From contig OZ242297.1 in the NCBI GenBank assembly GCA_965207755.1, positions 620,001 through 684,000 on the forward strand: a stretch of DNA of 64,000 bases, written 5' to 3'. Both the position numbers and the translations under genes were made by a program. A model generated the notes under the pieces. The model was not told where the DNA came from, ran no database searches, and was given only the letters and a program-made list of their open reading frames with translations. This DNA comes from Aldehydirespirator sp028819505 (GTDB taxonomy: Bacteria; Actinomycetota; Acidimicrobiia; Acidimicrobiales; Aldehydirespiratoraceae). Shown in pieces: positions 51,027-60,513 of this stretch. How positions within the stretch are numbered: the stretch's first letter is position 1; the number at the start of each line of letters is the position of its first letter.

Positions 51027-51922
51027 AGGGCGCAGACCGTGCAGGGTTCGGTGTCGTCTTCTTCGTCGAAGGCGTCTGCCAAGGCTTCGATGAGGGGGAG
51101 GTTGGCCCTGGTCTTGTTGGCTCGGGCCATGGCGGTCTCGTGGCGTTCGAGGATCTGGTCGCGGCGGTCGCGGAGTTGGACCAGGGTCTCGCCTCCCGAC
51201 CACGTGTACTGGCGGCCCCGCATGGCCCGGTCGCCGAAGTCGGCGTCGCCTGCCACGCCGGCGTCCTGCAAGACCTTCTGCTCGATGGCGACCGCCCGCT
51301 CGAACAACTCCGGGTGGCGCTCGGACAGGCCTATCCACTCCGCTTTGCGCTGGTAGAAGCAGAAATAGCATCCCGAGCGGGTCCGCCACTCGTAGTAGTC
51401 GGGCAGACCGATGCCTGCGTCGTGGAGGATCCGGAGCACCTTGTCGTGGTCGATGCCGTCCTCCACGAAGGGGAAGCGGGTGTTGATGTTGGACTTCGTG
51501 GATATGTAGCCCTTGCGGTTCGATTCGTCGGCTCGGATCGCCACGTAGGACACGGCCGGCGCGTCGCCGATCCACTCCTCGATCGGCTTGATCTTCATGT
51601 TCTTGGTGCACCAGCGCATCTGCGGCGACGGCAGCGCCCCCCGGAACACCTCGAACCAGTGGTCAAAGCCCCGTGTCGCGTTCAGCCTGGCGATCGGCTT
51701 GGCGAGGATCACCTCCAGGCGGGTCAGGTACTCGTAGGTCTCGGGCAGCTCCGCGCCGGTGTCGCAGAAGAAGTACTCCATCTCCGGCACCCGGTCCCGC
51801 ATGTACACAGCCAGGGCGCTGGAGTCCTTGCCGCCCGATATGCCACAGATGTGGCGCACCGGGATCGTGCCTCGGCCTTGATGCCGAGGGCCTGGGCGCA
51901 CCGCGGCCTCGTGATCATCCAT
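51023..51922 (-). CDS. dndC: PAPS-reductase-family sulfurtransferase (DndC type)
   Basis: 299 residues. PP-loop ICGISGGKDSSALAVYM near residue 32, then FFCDTGAELPETYEYL, MRWCTKNMKIKPIEEWI, and SGCYFCFYQRKAEWI; the Cys in CTKN, the CYFC pair and a terminal CTVC could carry an Fe-S cluster or sulfur. DndC/SspD-type enzymes activate the DNA backbone and insert sulfur supplied by a cysteine desulfurase. It is shorter than typical DndC (about 500). AGGAGGG 6 nt before ATG 51922 sets the start, inside the end of the ATPase gene; the longer frame to 51964 is less likely. Confidence 0.82.
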   Translation of the reverse strand: MDDHEAAVRPGPRHQGRGTIPVRHICGISGGKDSSALAVYMRDRVPEMEYFFCDTGAELPETYEYLTRLEVILAKPIARLNATRGFDHWFEVFRGALPSPQMRWCTKNMKIKPIEEWIGDAPAVSYVAIRADESNRKGYISTKSNINTRFPFVEDGIDHDKVLRILHDAGIGLPDYYEWRTRSGCYFCFYQRKAEWIGLSERHPELFERAVAIEQKVLQDAGVAGDADFGDRAMRGRQYTWSGGETLVQLRDRRDQILERHETAMARANKTRANLPLIEALADAFDEEDDTEPCTVCAL

Positions 51923-54900
51923 CGGCGACCCTCCTGAGCGGTTCGGGGGCGGAAGCGGCCGCAAACTCGCTCGGCGCGTCGGCGGCCGGGAGCAGGCGCT
52001 CGCTCAGCAGGGCCAGGAGGCTCTGCTCCGCCCGCTGGGCCGAGCCGGTGACCGGCGCCAGGTCGGCGAGGACTCCGTCCAGGGCGCTCTCCAGGTCGGG
52101 TCGCTTCCTGGCGTCGATCCCCACCATGCGGATGTACTCGCTGCCGTCGGAGCGGGTGACGGTCACCCTGAGCGCGTCGAACGGGCCGCCCCCGTCGGCG
52201 CGCCGCCCGGCGTGCAGTGCGACCAAGCGGTGGAAGGCAGCCAGCCTCTCGGGCAGCTCGCGGCGGAAGCGCAGCCGGTCGTCGTCGGTCCACTCCGCCG
52301 GCGCCTTGCGGGCCACGACGGTGGCCACCGCTGCCATCCAGTCCGCATCAGACCCGGCACCGTCGTTGGCCAGCGCCAGCACGAAAGCCCGAACCTCGGG
52401 GTCGAGCACCTCGTCCCCCAGCGCCGAGGCCTCGCCCATCACCGCATTGCGGCTGTTGGCGCCGCAGGTGTCGAGCAGCAACTCCCGTGACTCGGCCAGC
52501 AGCCTGTCCAGACACCCGTCCATTTCGTCCAAGGCCGCGGCCACCGCACGCGCGAAGTCGTCCGCATGTTCGCAGTCCTCAACTCCGGCGGGGACCGAGT
52601 CGAACCCGAGAGCCTCGGGCAGGGCGGCGAACAGCAACTCGTCAGGCTCGACCGCCACCGTCAAGGCCTCACGCACCGCCAGCGTCTCGGGCTTCACACT
52701 GCGGGTGCGGCGGGCGTAGTTGTCCAGGCGGCCGATCCGCGAGACCAGGCCGCTGACCACGGCGAGAACGTTGGCCACCCGCTGCCGCCGGCTCCTGGCC
52801 CCTCGGGCGGCGAGCCCGAGACGGTCGGCCAGAGCCTCGACCACCATCAGGCGCCCGCCGCTGGTGTTGGCGAAGTGCTTGATGTCGAAGTGGATCGGAT
52901 TGCGCACCATCCGCTCGGAGAGTTCGGGCGAAAGCAGCGGCTTGAACGTGCCGTGCTCGTAGATGGCGACTTCGTCCCGGAAGGCCAGCAGTCCGGCAGT
53001 GACGAGCACGGGCACCACGGCGGCCTTCATGCCGATCGGAGGGGACATCAGCGCGGCGTAGACGTCGCTCAGGCTGATGCGCTGGTCCCGGGAGCGCTTG
53101 AACTCGCCCACCAGGACCTCCCACGCGGGCTTCAGCGTGTCGTCAGTCGGCGGTCCGAAGGACATTGCCTCACCGCGCCGATCGACGGAGTGCAGCCCAG
53201 TGCGCAGCAGGAACGAGCGGTACATGGCCGTCTCGGGTCCGTAGCCCTCGAACCCCAGATCGGCGATGGCAGCATCGCCGCTTTCGATCATCGCCTCCAG
53301 CAGCAGCCGCCGTGACTTGGCCCCCTGCGAGGTGAGCTCGCTGCGGTTGAGCATCTCGTTGCCGACCGCCGGCGTGGACCGATAGGCGATGTCGGCGGCT
53401 TCCGACACCGCGGCACTGCCGCGCCCGCCGCGCAGATCGACAACGCCGGCCGCACCGCTCAGCAGCATCCAGCGGCACGACTCGGCACCGAAAGCCTCCG
53501 ACAGTGCCCGGTCGAAGACCGACCGGGCCTGCGCCAGGCGTTCGCTGAGCTCGCGGCCGGCGACACGGTCCGCCACCATCGTGTGGTCGTCCAACAGCGA
53601 CGCCAACGCGGCAACCTCGCGTGCGGCCGTGTCGAGTTCCGAGACGTCATGGGGGACGGCGGCGAGCACCGGCTTCGGCTTCAGCTCCCCGGCCGGATCG
53701 GCGACGCTCGGCGGCACGCCGCCCGATTCGGTCACCAGAAGCACCGTTCCGTCGAAAGGTGACAGCGGCTCCGGCGGGGTGACTGCCTCGCCCGCCGCCG
53801 CGTAGCGACGGGCAAAGACTCGCAGCATGTCGTGGAGGGCGCTGTGACGGGCTGCGATCACCGGCATCGGCTGGTCGATCTCGGTCACGATCTCGATCAG
53901 CGGCCGCGAGCGCACCCGCTGGCGGGCTGCGTCGAGGCGCACGCCCATGTCGATATCGGTTCCGTGCCAGACCCGGTACTCGTCTGCGAAGTCGCGGTAG
54001 GTGACGATCCCGGCTTGCTCAAGCTCCGCGAGCGCGGCGCCGACATTGCGGCCCGACAGTTCCAGCAGCCGGCGAGACGCCCGAATCGTGCCCGAGGTCG
54101 ACACCAGGTTCAGCAGGGCCACCGCCTTGGCAGTGCGCGCCTGCGCGGGCGTGAGGCCGTGAGCGTCGCGCAGGCGCGTGGCGATCTCGGTCCAGCGGCT
54201 CGACTGGCGCGCCGAGGAGATGCTGAGAGCGCCGCTACCGACGAAATGGTCGTACACCGCGTCGAGGCCCAGCGAGGGCAGAACGCCGCGAGCGGGCGAC
54301 TTCGTGGCCGACAGGAACGCGGCGGCGCTCGAAGGGTGTGAGCCGGCCAGGAACGAGAACAGCGTCCGCTCGTGCTGGCCGTAGCGGTTGCACAGCTCCG
54401 GCAGAACCAGCGCGGCGAGCGGATGCAACGGATAGCAAGCCGCGACCTCCGCCGGATCGACGAACTCGGCCAGGCCCAGCGACCGCATCTGCCGCGCCTG
54501 CGAATCCGCCCAGCGGGCGATGCGGCTCCTCAGCGCCTCGTTGTGGACGTCGAACACCGTGCCGATCAGCGAGCGAGTCTGACGCGCCGACTCCACGAAA
54601 GGCACATCCTCGAAGCGACCCTGCACCTTCGCCCACTCCCGGCGCTGAGCGGTTTCTACCCCGGCGAGGCAGTCCTCGAAGGACAGGTGCTGCAAGGTGA
54701 TCACGAAGATCGGCAGTCCCGAGCCCTGGCCCGCCTCCGCCAGCTGCTGCAACAGGTACGGGTCGGTGTCACCGCCGTCGCGGATCGCTTCGAGGTTCTT
54801 GCCGAACTCGTCGATCACCAACAGCAGCGGCGCGTCCGCGGCGACGCGGCGGGCGAGATCAACAAGCATCGACGGCGACGGGCCGACCGGACCGGCAGGG

Positions 54901-55408
54901 CCAGCCGTGCTCGACTCGATCAGATCATCAGCGTGAGAGGACCAATCCTGCGGGGGGGGGGGGTAGGGGCATTTTGAGACGCGGCCGATCTCAGGGCGCG
55001 CGCCACGGTGCGGGTCAGAGGCTCGCGTGCCGCGGTGACCAGAGCGCGACAGAACCCTCTCTCCGCGGTGCCGTGGCGCTCATGCGCCCGCCTGATGCGC
55101 TCTGCGGTCGCCGGTGAAACGGCATCGATCAAGCTCAGAGCCTGTTGTTGCATCTCGTCGCGCCCGCCGAAAGCGGCATCGAGCAGCAGAGCCAGCGACG
55201 ACTTGCCCGAACCGTAGGGACCGGTCACCGACCAAGCGCCTCCAGCAGGCCCTCCAGCCGCGACCGCAGCGATCCGCTCAACAACATCGGCGCCCCTCGC
55301 GGTGAGGACGTAGCCGTCGAGCGGCTCGGGGCGGGCGCGGTCGCGCTCCAGATTCGCGGAGCGGGCGAAACGACCCCGCACCGAGATGCCGTCGGCCAGC
55401 AGCGCCAT
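51915..55408 (-). CDS. Large P-loop ATPase, frame broken at a 12-C tract
   Basis: About 1160 residues if joined. Part 1 (from ATG 55408, overlapping the DUF4007 stop as TGATG) has the Walker A WSVTGPYGSGKSSLALLLDA near residue 62. Part 2 (stop 51915) has Walker B LLLVIDEFGKNLEAIRDGG near 197, QHLSFEDCLAGVETAQRREW and a long C-terminal region with GMKAAVVPVLVTAGLLAF and NPIHFDIKHFANTSGG. The overall shape recalls the large ATPases PglY/BrxC of BREX, by eye only. At 54952-54963 twelve C (minus strand) put part 1 out of frame; 10 or 13 would restore it. Part 2 alone could start at ATG 54869. Essential for the modification or defence step, by position. Confidence 0.75.
54952..54963. repeat. 12-base G/C homopolymer inside ATPase gene
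   Basis: Twelve G on the plus strand. The length decides the frame of the ATPase; tracts of 10 or 13 keep it open, 12 stops it about 35 nt later (TGA 54922-54920). It may be a slippage switch or a sequencing error. Confidence 0.9.
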
Positions 55409-56529
55409 CAGGCAGCCACCTCCGCAGATGCCACCGCCGCCGCTCTCGTCGGGTCGGCGGGCGCGTCGAACCCTGTTGCCGGGTAGTCGTCCACCGCGTC
55501 GCCTTCGCAGCCCGAGCACACCGTTGTCGCCGCCGAGCCGTAGTAGGCGTCCAAGACGGTGGTGGCCAGCCACGCCGGGTCGTCGTTCCAGGCGAGTTGC
55601 CAAGCACCCGCCGGCGCGGCCAGGCTCAGCCCGTCGGTGCTCTCGACCGCAGGCCGCAGAGCGTCGAGCAGTTCCTGCTCGTTCAGCATGAACGCCCGGC
55701 CGGGGGCCCCTGGCGCGAGCGCCAGCCGTGTGAGCGTCACGGTGTGGCCTCCGCTGCCGGTGCGACTGTCGTTGCCGGTGCGAGTCAGGTAGCTGCCGGT
55801 GCGGGTCATGTAGTCGAGCACGGTGTGGGCGACAACTGCGGAGGGCAGCGTCGGCTTGGACCCCAGCGTGAAGCGGTAGAGCCCGGTCGCTGGCGACCGT
55901 CCCAGCAGGCCGAGCTCGCGCATCGGGCAGTCGAGCAGGTCGTCAACGGCGACCCGGCGTGAATGCTCCGCAGGCGCATAGGTGCGAAGGAGCGCGCCCA
56001 CGTCCTTGCGCACCGACGACTCGTGCGGGGCCGACCATTCCGGCGCCGCCTCCAGCTGCACGCCGACCGCCTTGGTGAGGCCGCTCTCGGCGAACTCGAC
56101 CGCGCCGAACTCGTTGAACGCCAGCCACCACACCGGCAGGCGTGATGGAGGGGCCAGAAGCAACCAGTGCAGCAGCCAAAGCGTGCCGGGATCCTCCATG
56201 TAGGGATCCCAGCCGTGATTGCCGAAGAGGGCGTGGCCGCGGCGGGTTGGCACGAACCGCGGCGCCCGCCGATTGGGGGAGTGGGGATCCGCGGCTATGA
56301 GTTTGGCGGCGAGACCCCAGAAACGGATGGCCCGCACCATGTTCTTGCCCACGCCGATCTCCACCGGAGCGTCGGGCCGCCCGAACAGGCCGGGATCGCG
56401 GGCCGCGACCGTGTACGCCTTGCGGAACCAGCCGTAGCGGGGATGGAAGGTCTCGTGCCGGGCGAACGACCGCACAGCGGCGTCCGTCAGCCTCACCGTG
56501 CGGCTCCCGCAATCATGGCCTCCGAACAT
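55408..56529 (-). CDS. DUF4007 family protein
   Basis: 373 residues. The DUF4007 opening RSFARHETFHPRYGWFRKAY is unmistakable, followed by EIGVGKNMVRAIRFWGLAAK, the winged-helix-like start of this family, then WLLHWLLLAPPSRLPVWW. Members are found next to sulfur-modification and BREX-like genes; the function is unknown, though DNA binding is suspected. A CSGC motif (TTVCSGCEGDAVDDY) near the end might bind zinc. ATG 56529 is the best-placed start (a GTG at the RLTDAAV segment is an alternative); no strong ribosome site, so perhaps leaderless. First gene of the tight operon that runs to 44844. Confidence 0.8.
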   Translation of the reverse strand: MFGGHDCGSRTVRLTDAAVRSFARHETFHPRYGWFRKAYTVAARDPGLFGRPDAPVEIGVGKNMVRAIRFWGLAAKLIAADPHSPNRRAPRFVPTRRGHALFGNHGWDPYMEDPGTLWLLHWLLLAPPSRLPVWWLAFNEFGAVEFAESGLTKAVGVQLEAAPEWSAPHESSVRKDVGALLRTYAPAEHSRRVAVDDLLDCPMRELGLLGRSPATGLYRFTLGSKPTLPSAVVAHTVLDYMTRTGSYLTRTGNDSRTGSGGHTVTLTRLALAPGAPGRAFMLNEQELLDALRPAVESTDGLSLAAPAGAWQLAWNDDPAWLATTVLDAYYGSAATTVCSGCEGDAVDDYPATGFDAPADPTRAAAVASAEVAA

Positions 56530-56674
56530 ACAGCAACGGTAGGACAGCGGCCTGGGTTGTCGGATTGGGCGCACAGGCCGGACCGTGGTGGGCGCAGCCA
56601 TCTGCTCATATTGCCCAGCACGAGAGGGAGTATCATGCGTTCACGTCCCAACCGCCCGACGAGGAGGAGTTCTC

Positions 56675-56758
56675 GTGAGGTTCAAGTGGGTTGAAGGCCC
56701 CGAGCGATACGTGGTCAGGGTGCAGATGCCTGTTCCGTCGCGACCTCCGACTGTTTGA
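56675..56758 (+). CDS. Possible 27-residue peptide
   Basis: GTG 56675 follows GAGGAGGAG by about 5 nt, the strongest ribosome site in this gap, and opens MRFKWVEGPERYVVRVQMPV before a TGA at 56756-56758. It lies on the plus strand between two minus-strand genes. It may be a small regulatory protein or the stub of a lost gene; no relative recognised. Confidence 0.3.
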   Translation: MRFKWVEGPERYVVRVQMPVPSRPPTV

Positions 56759-56770
56759 TGCGATCACGCC

Positions 56771-57922
56771 TCAGCCGGTCATTGTTCGAACGTACTCAAC
56801 TGCTGTGACAGTTCTCTGAAGCGCTAGGTCGATGTCGCCTTGAGTGGTGAAGCGGCCGAGGCTGAAGCGGACCGACTCGAAGGCGGTCTCGTGGGATCGG
56901 CCCATGGCCAGGAGCACCTCCGAGGGCTCGATCGATCCTGCGCTGCAGGCGCTGCCGATGGACACGGCGACGGGGTCCATGTTGGCCATGACCGCCTCGG
57001 CGTCGGCGCCCACGAAGCACAGGTTGGCCGTGTTGGGCAGCCGCCTCGACGGGTCGCCGTTCTGCAGCACGCGGGGGAGAGCGGCCTGGAGTTCGGACAC
57101 GAGGCGGTCGCGCCGCGCTGCGACCGTCTCGGACTCCTGGTCGCGCTCGTCGGCGGCTATGCGAGCGGCGGCGCCGAAGCCGACGATGCCGGCCACGTTG
57201 AGCGAGCCCGAGCGGAGGCCTCGCTCGTGGCCTCCGCCGTGGAGCAGGGCCTCCAGTCGCCGGAGACTGCTCCGGGTGCCGACCAGTGCGCCCACCCCGC
57301 CGGGTCCGCAGATCTTGTGCCCGCTCAAAGACACCAGATCCACGCCCAGCTCCTCCATGTCGAACGGCAGGCGCCCTGCCATCTGGGTGGCGTCGCAGTG
57401 AAACAGCGCCCCCGTGGCCCGAACCCGCTCCGCAATCTCACCCACCGGGTTCAGCACGCCCGTCTCGCTGTTGGCGGCCATGACCGACACCAGCACGATG
57501 TCGTCACGCAGCATCTCCTCCACGGTCGCCGGCTCGACGAAGCCCCCTGAAGTCACCTCGATCACGTCCAGCTTCACTAGGCCGTAGTCGGCGAGCAGCC
57601 GAGCGGTGCCTGCCACCGAGGCGTGCTCCACCGCCGAAACGAGCATCCGTCGCCTGCCTTCGGGACCAGCCTCCACCGCACCCCGCAGAGCCAGATTGTT
57701 GGCCTCGGTCGCTCCCGAAGTGAACACCACTCCCGACGCTCGGCCGCCCACCAGCGCAGCCACGTGCTCGCGGGCGTCGTCCACTGCAGCCGCCTGCCGG
57801 CGCCCGAATCGATGCACCGACGAAGCGTTGCCCACCGAGTCCGTCAGAACCGGCATCATCGCCTCGGCCACCCGCGGGTCGAGCGGCGACGAGGCGTTGT
57901 AGTCGAGATAGACCTCCCTCAC
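56771..57922 (-). CDS. dndA: Cysteine desulfurase (DndA/IscS type)
   Basis: 383 residues. Class V PLP enzyme: YLDYNASSPLDPRVAEAMMP, VVFTSGATEANNLALRGAV, PLP-binding Lys in VSLSGHKICGPGGVGALVG near residue 200, and the persulfide loop SIGSACSAGSIEPSEVLLAM with the catalytic Cys near 324. It takes sulfur from cysteine and hands it to an acceptor such as the DndC-like protein at 51023. GTG 57922 has GGAG 5 nt upstream. No IscU or other Isc/Suf gene is near, which favours a role in DNA modification rather than Fe-S assembly. 242 bp separate it from the DUF4007 gene. Confidence 0.88.
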   Translation of the reverse strand: MREVYLDYNASSPLDPRVAEAMMPVLTDSVGNASSVHRFGRRQAAAVDDAREHVAALVGGRASGVVFTSGATEANNLALRGAVEAGPEGRRRMLVSAVEHASVAGTARLLADYGLVKLDVIEVTSGGFVEPATVEEMLRDDIVLVSVMAANSETGVLNPVGEIAERVRATGALFHCDATQMAGRLPFDMEELGVDLVSLSGHKICGPGGVGALVGTRSSLRRLEALLHGGGHERGLRSGSLNVAGIVGFGAAARIAADERDQESETVAARRDRLVSELQAALPRVLQNGDPSRRLPNTANLCFVGADAEAVMANMDPVAVSIGSACSAGSIEPSEVLLAMGRSHETAFESVRFSLGRFTTQGDIDLALQRTVTAVEYVRTMTG

Positions 57923-58165
57923 GCCGTCTCCAGCGCCTGGGTCTGCTGGGGCAAGGCCCCGGTTCTGAGCATTTCGTCCCCCGAGCTCGGCAGACGCCCG
58001 GAGCCGCCACTCGCGGCGCCTCAGGCCGACGCTACCCGTCCGCCCAGGGCGAGACGCGGAGCGCCATGACGATCGGTTGCCGGCGCGGCCGGGGCTTGTG
58101 CTGTGGCGGCCGGCAAGAGGGCGTCCTTCCGCTCAGGCAGCCTCGTCGCCATCGACGGCGCCCTA

Positions 58166-59615
58166 GCAGGGTGCTGAAAAAGTCGTTTGGGGTGCTCGCG
58201 TTTGTGGGTGGGGTGTGGGATGATGTTGGTATGCGTGGAACGGTTGATGCCCAGACGGCGATGTTTTCGACTCTGTCGGCGGAGGATCTGATCGGTGAGG
58301 GTCATCCGATCCGGCGGATCAAGGCGGTGGTGGATGCGGTGCTGGCGGGCCTCGACGCGGAGTTGGCGGCGATGTATCCGCCTCGGGGCCGTCCGAGCGT
58401 GCCGCCTGAGATGCTGTTGAAGGCGTCGGTTCTGATGGCGTTGTACTCGATCCGCTCTGAGCGGGCGTTCTGTGAGCGGCTGAACTATGACATGTTGTTC
58501 AAGTGGTTCTTGGGGCTGCGCATCGACGAGCGCGGCTTCGACGCGTCGACGTTCTCCAAGAACCGGCAGCGGTTGTTGGACCATGAGATCGCGGACCGGT
58601 TCTTCGCCGCGGTGACAGACCAGGCGAGGCTGCGCCGGTACTGCTCGAGCGCGCATTTCAGTGTGGACGGCACGCTGTTGGAGGCTTGGGCGTCTCACAA
58701 GAGCTTCAAGCCCAGGGCCTCCCCGCAGGATCCCGGGTCCGGGGGCGCCGGGTCCGGGCCGGCCGACGCGGGCGGCTCCGAGCCGAAGGGCCGCGAGCCG
58801 AAGGGCTCCAAGCCGAAGAGCCGCAAGCCGAAGGGCCGCGAGTCGAAGGGCTCTGAGCCGAAGGGCCGCAATCGCGAGGTGGACTGGCGCGGCGAGCGGC
58901 GCTGCAACGACACCCACGTGTCGGTGACGGATCCCGAGGCGAAGCTGTACCGCAAGTCCTCAGGGACCGGCGCTTCGCTGTGCTTCATGGGGCATCTGCT
59001 CACCGAGAACCGCAACGGGCTCATCGTCGACGCCGAGCTCACCCCAGCCGACGGCTTCGCCGAGCGCGACACCGCGGCGCAGATGCTCAACAGAGCCCCG
59101 CCGCGGGCGCGGCGGCGCACCGTGGGCGGGGACCGCCACTACGACACCGCGGGCTTCGTCGCCGACGCCCGCGCCGCGGGGTTCACGCCCCATGTCGCCC
59201 AGAACACCACCGGGCGCCGATCGGCGATCGACCGGCGCACCACCCGACATGTCGGATACACGATCTCCCAGCAGGCCCGAAAACGCGTCGAGGAGCCCTT
59301 CGGATGGATCAAGACCATCGCCGGAGGACGAAAACTCCGCCACAAGGGACGACAACGCAACCGGTCCTGGTTCCTCATCGCCGCCGCCACCTACAACCTC
59401 GTGCGCATAGCCCGACTCGACACGCCCACAGCCTGAACCCGCCCCGGCCGAACCCCCGGCCGGGGCCCCCGGAGCCGCCACAGCCCCCGCCCCAGAGCCC
59501 CACATCACCCGACCCCGGCACCAGCCCCCAGAACCCCCACAACAGACCCGAACCAGGCCCAAACCCCGCCCCAGCACAGCCAAACCACCCAAACCCCCAA
59601 ATTTCAGCACCCTGC
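58166..59615 (+). mobile_element. IS5-superfamily element with TA target repeat
   Basis: About 1450 bp. The ends are perfect inverted repeats GCAGGGTGCTGAAA (58166-58179, 59602-59615), flanked by TA on both sides. It carries one full transposase gene. It lies 243 bp upstream of dndA's start codon and marks the right edge of the accessory island. The bases between dndA and the element (57923-58165) show no gene. Confidence 0.88.
58231..59436 (+). CDS. IS5/IS1182-like transposase with EPKG repeats
   Basis: 401 residues. DUF772-type head (DAQTAMFSTLSAEDLIGEGH, RPSVPPEMLLKASVLMALYS) and DDE core: HFSVDGTLLEAWASHKSF, TVGGDRHYDTAGFVADARAA and KRVEEPFGWIKTIAGGRK. Between the first Asp and the rest there is a low-complexity insert of SEPKGREPKG-type repeats (about residues 185-215), a spot prone to slippage. 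Frame intact, so possibly active. Confidence 0.9.
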   Translation: MRGTVDAQTAMFSTLSAEDLIGEGHPIRRIKAVVDAVLAGLDAELAAMYPPRGRPSVPPEMLLKASVLMALYSIRSERAFCERLNYDMLFKWFLGLRIDERGFDASTFSKNRQRLLDHEIADRFFAAVTDQARLRRYCSSAHFSVDGTLLEAWASHKSFKPRASPQDPGSGGAGSGPADAGGSEPKGREPKGSKPKSRKPKGRESKGSEPKGRNREVDWRGERRCNDTHVSVTDPEAKLYRKSSGTGASLCFMGHLLTENRNGLIVDAELTPADGFAERDTAAQMLNRAPPRARRRTVGGDRHYDTAGFVADARAAGFTPHVAQNTTGRRSAIDRRTTRHVGYTISQQARKRVEEPFGWIKTIAGGRKLRHKGRQRNRSWFLIAAATYNLVRIARLDTPTA

Positions 59616-59667
59616 TAAGCGCCCAAACCCCCATCACCAGTGAGCTCGTTCTGCCGGAGCCCAGGTG

Positions 59668-60222
59668 TCAGAGCAGGGCGAGCGTCAGCGGCACCGCCAT
59701 CGCCACAGCGAACCCGATTACCACGGCCGCCAACCATCGCACCTGCTTGGCCATCGCGAGCTTCAAGTCGGCGAAGCCGGTCCGCACCTCCCCCTTGAGC
59801 TCGGACAACTCCCGATTGGTCTCGTCGATGCGGTCGTTGGTTCCGTCGATGCGGGCGTCGATGCGGGTGTTCATCGCGTCGATGCGGTCGTTGGTTCCGT
59901 CGATGCGGTCGTTGGTTCCGTCGATGCGGGCGTCGATGCGGGTGTTCATCGCGTCGATGCGGGCCCCCTGCCGCGACTCGGAGTCCGCGATCTGGATCAT
60001 GAGCCGGCCCTCGGACTCCCTCAGCTCACCCAGGACCCGCGTCTCGCCGGCTCTGATCTCCCGCAGCAGCATCTTCTCGCTGGCCTTGAGGTCCTCCTTG
60101 GTGGCGACCTGATCCCATCCGGTCGGGGGTAGCTGCTCCATGAGGGTCCTCGCGGCCTCCTGTCCGATTGTGTCGGTCAACTGGTTGTACAGCGTCGTGC
60201 GCTGCGTCTCGGTCATCACCAT
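59668..60222 (-). CDS. Coiled-coil DUF1640-like membrane-anchored protein
   Basis: 184 residues. A helical head (TLYNQLTDTIGQEAARTLME) and a KEDLKASEKMLLREIRAGE segment are followed by a repeated coiled coil of RIDGTNDRID / AMNTRIDARID units (about residues 88-135) and one C-terminal helix (WLAAVVIGFAVAMAVPLTLA). Resembles bacterial DUF1640 proteins, which form homo-oligomeric stalks with a tail anchor; no known role. The underlying DNA at about 59820-59965 is a tandem repeat and could expand or shrink. GAGGGG before ATG 60222 supports the start. Confidence 0.7.
   Translation of the reverse strand: MVMTETQRTTLYNQLTDTIGQEAARTLMEQLPPTGWDQVATKEDLKASEKMLLREIRAGETRVLGELRESEGRLMIQIADSESRQGARIDAMNTRIDARIDGTNDRIDGTNDRIDAMNTRIDARIDGTNDRIDETNRELSELKGEVRTGFADLKLAMAKQVRWLAAVVIGFAVAMAVPLTLALL
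59820..59965. repeat. Tandem repeat coding for coiled-coil units
   Basis: Units of CGTCGATGCGGTCGTTGGTTC and related 21-24-mers alternate several times inside the DUF1640-like gene. They are coding and in frame, not a CRISPR array (no spacers). Confidence 0.75.
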
Positions 60223-60513
60223 GGTGACGTCCCCTCTACTCGATAGCTGTCTCGATTAGTGGGGAGCTTCCAGATGTGCTCCCGATTCACTGTCGTCTAC
60301 TACGTTGGCGCGTTCTCAATAGCCTGGAAAATGTCGGATATCACACGGTAGCATGTGGTTGTGTGAATGGCAACACCCGGCGGGTAGCGAGATGACCGGA
60401 GGACCGCCAGGACGTCGTCGCAGCGCGGCGGCAGCCTCGATCAAGGTGCTGGTCGGCGCAGCCCGAACGGCCTAGCGCCCCAGCAGGCGGGCTCGTCCCG
60501 GCGGCCGCAGCCG

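Noticed and set aside
51915..55408. Canonical DndD (SMC-like) assignment for the large ATPase
   Set aside because: Walker A and B are separated by about 135 residues with no long coiled coil or ABC signature between, unlike DndD.
59820..59965. Possible CRISPR-like array
   Set aside because: The repeats are adjacent, without unique spacers, and stay in the frame of a coiled-coil protein.
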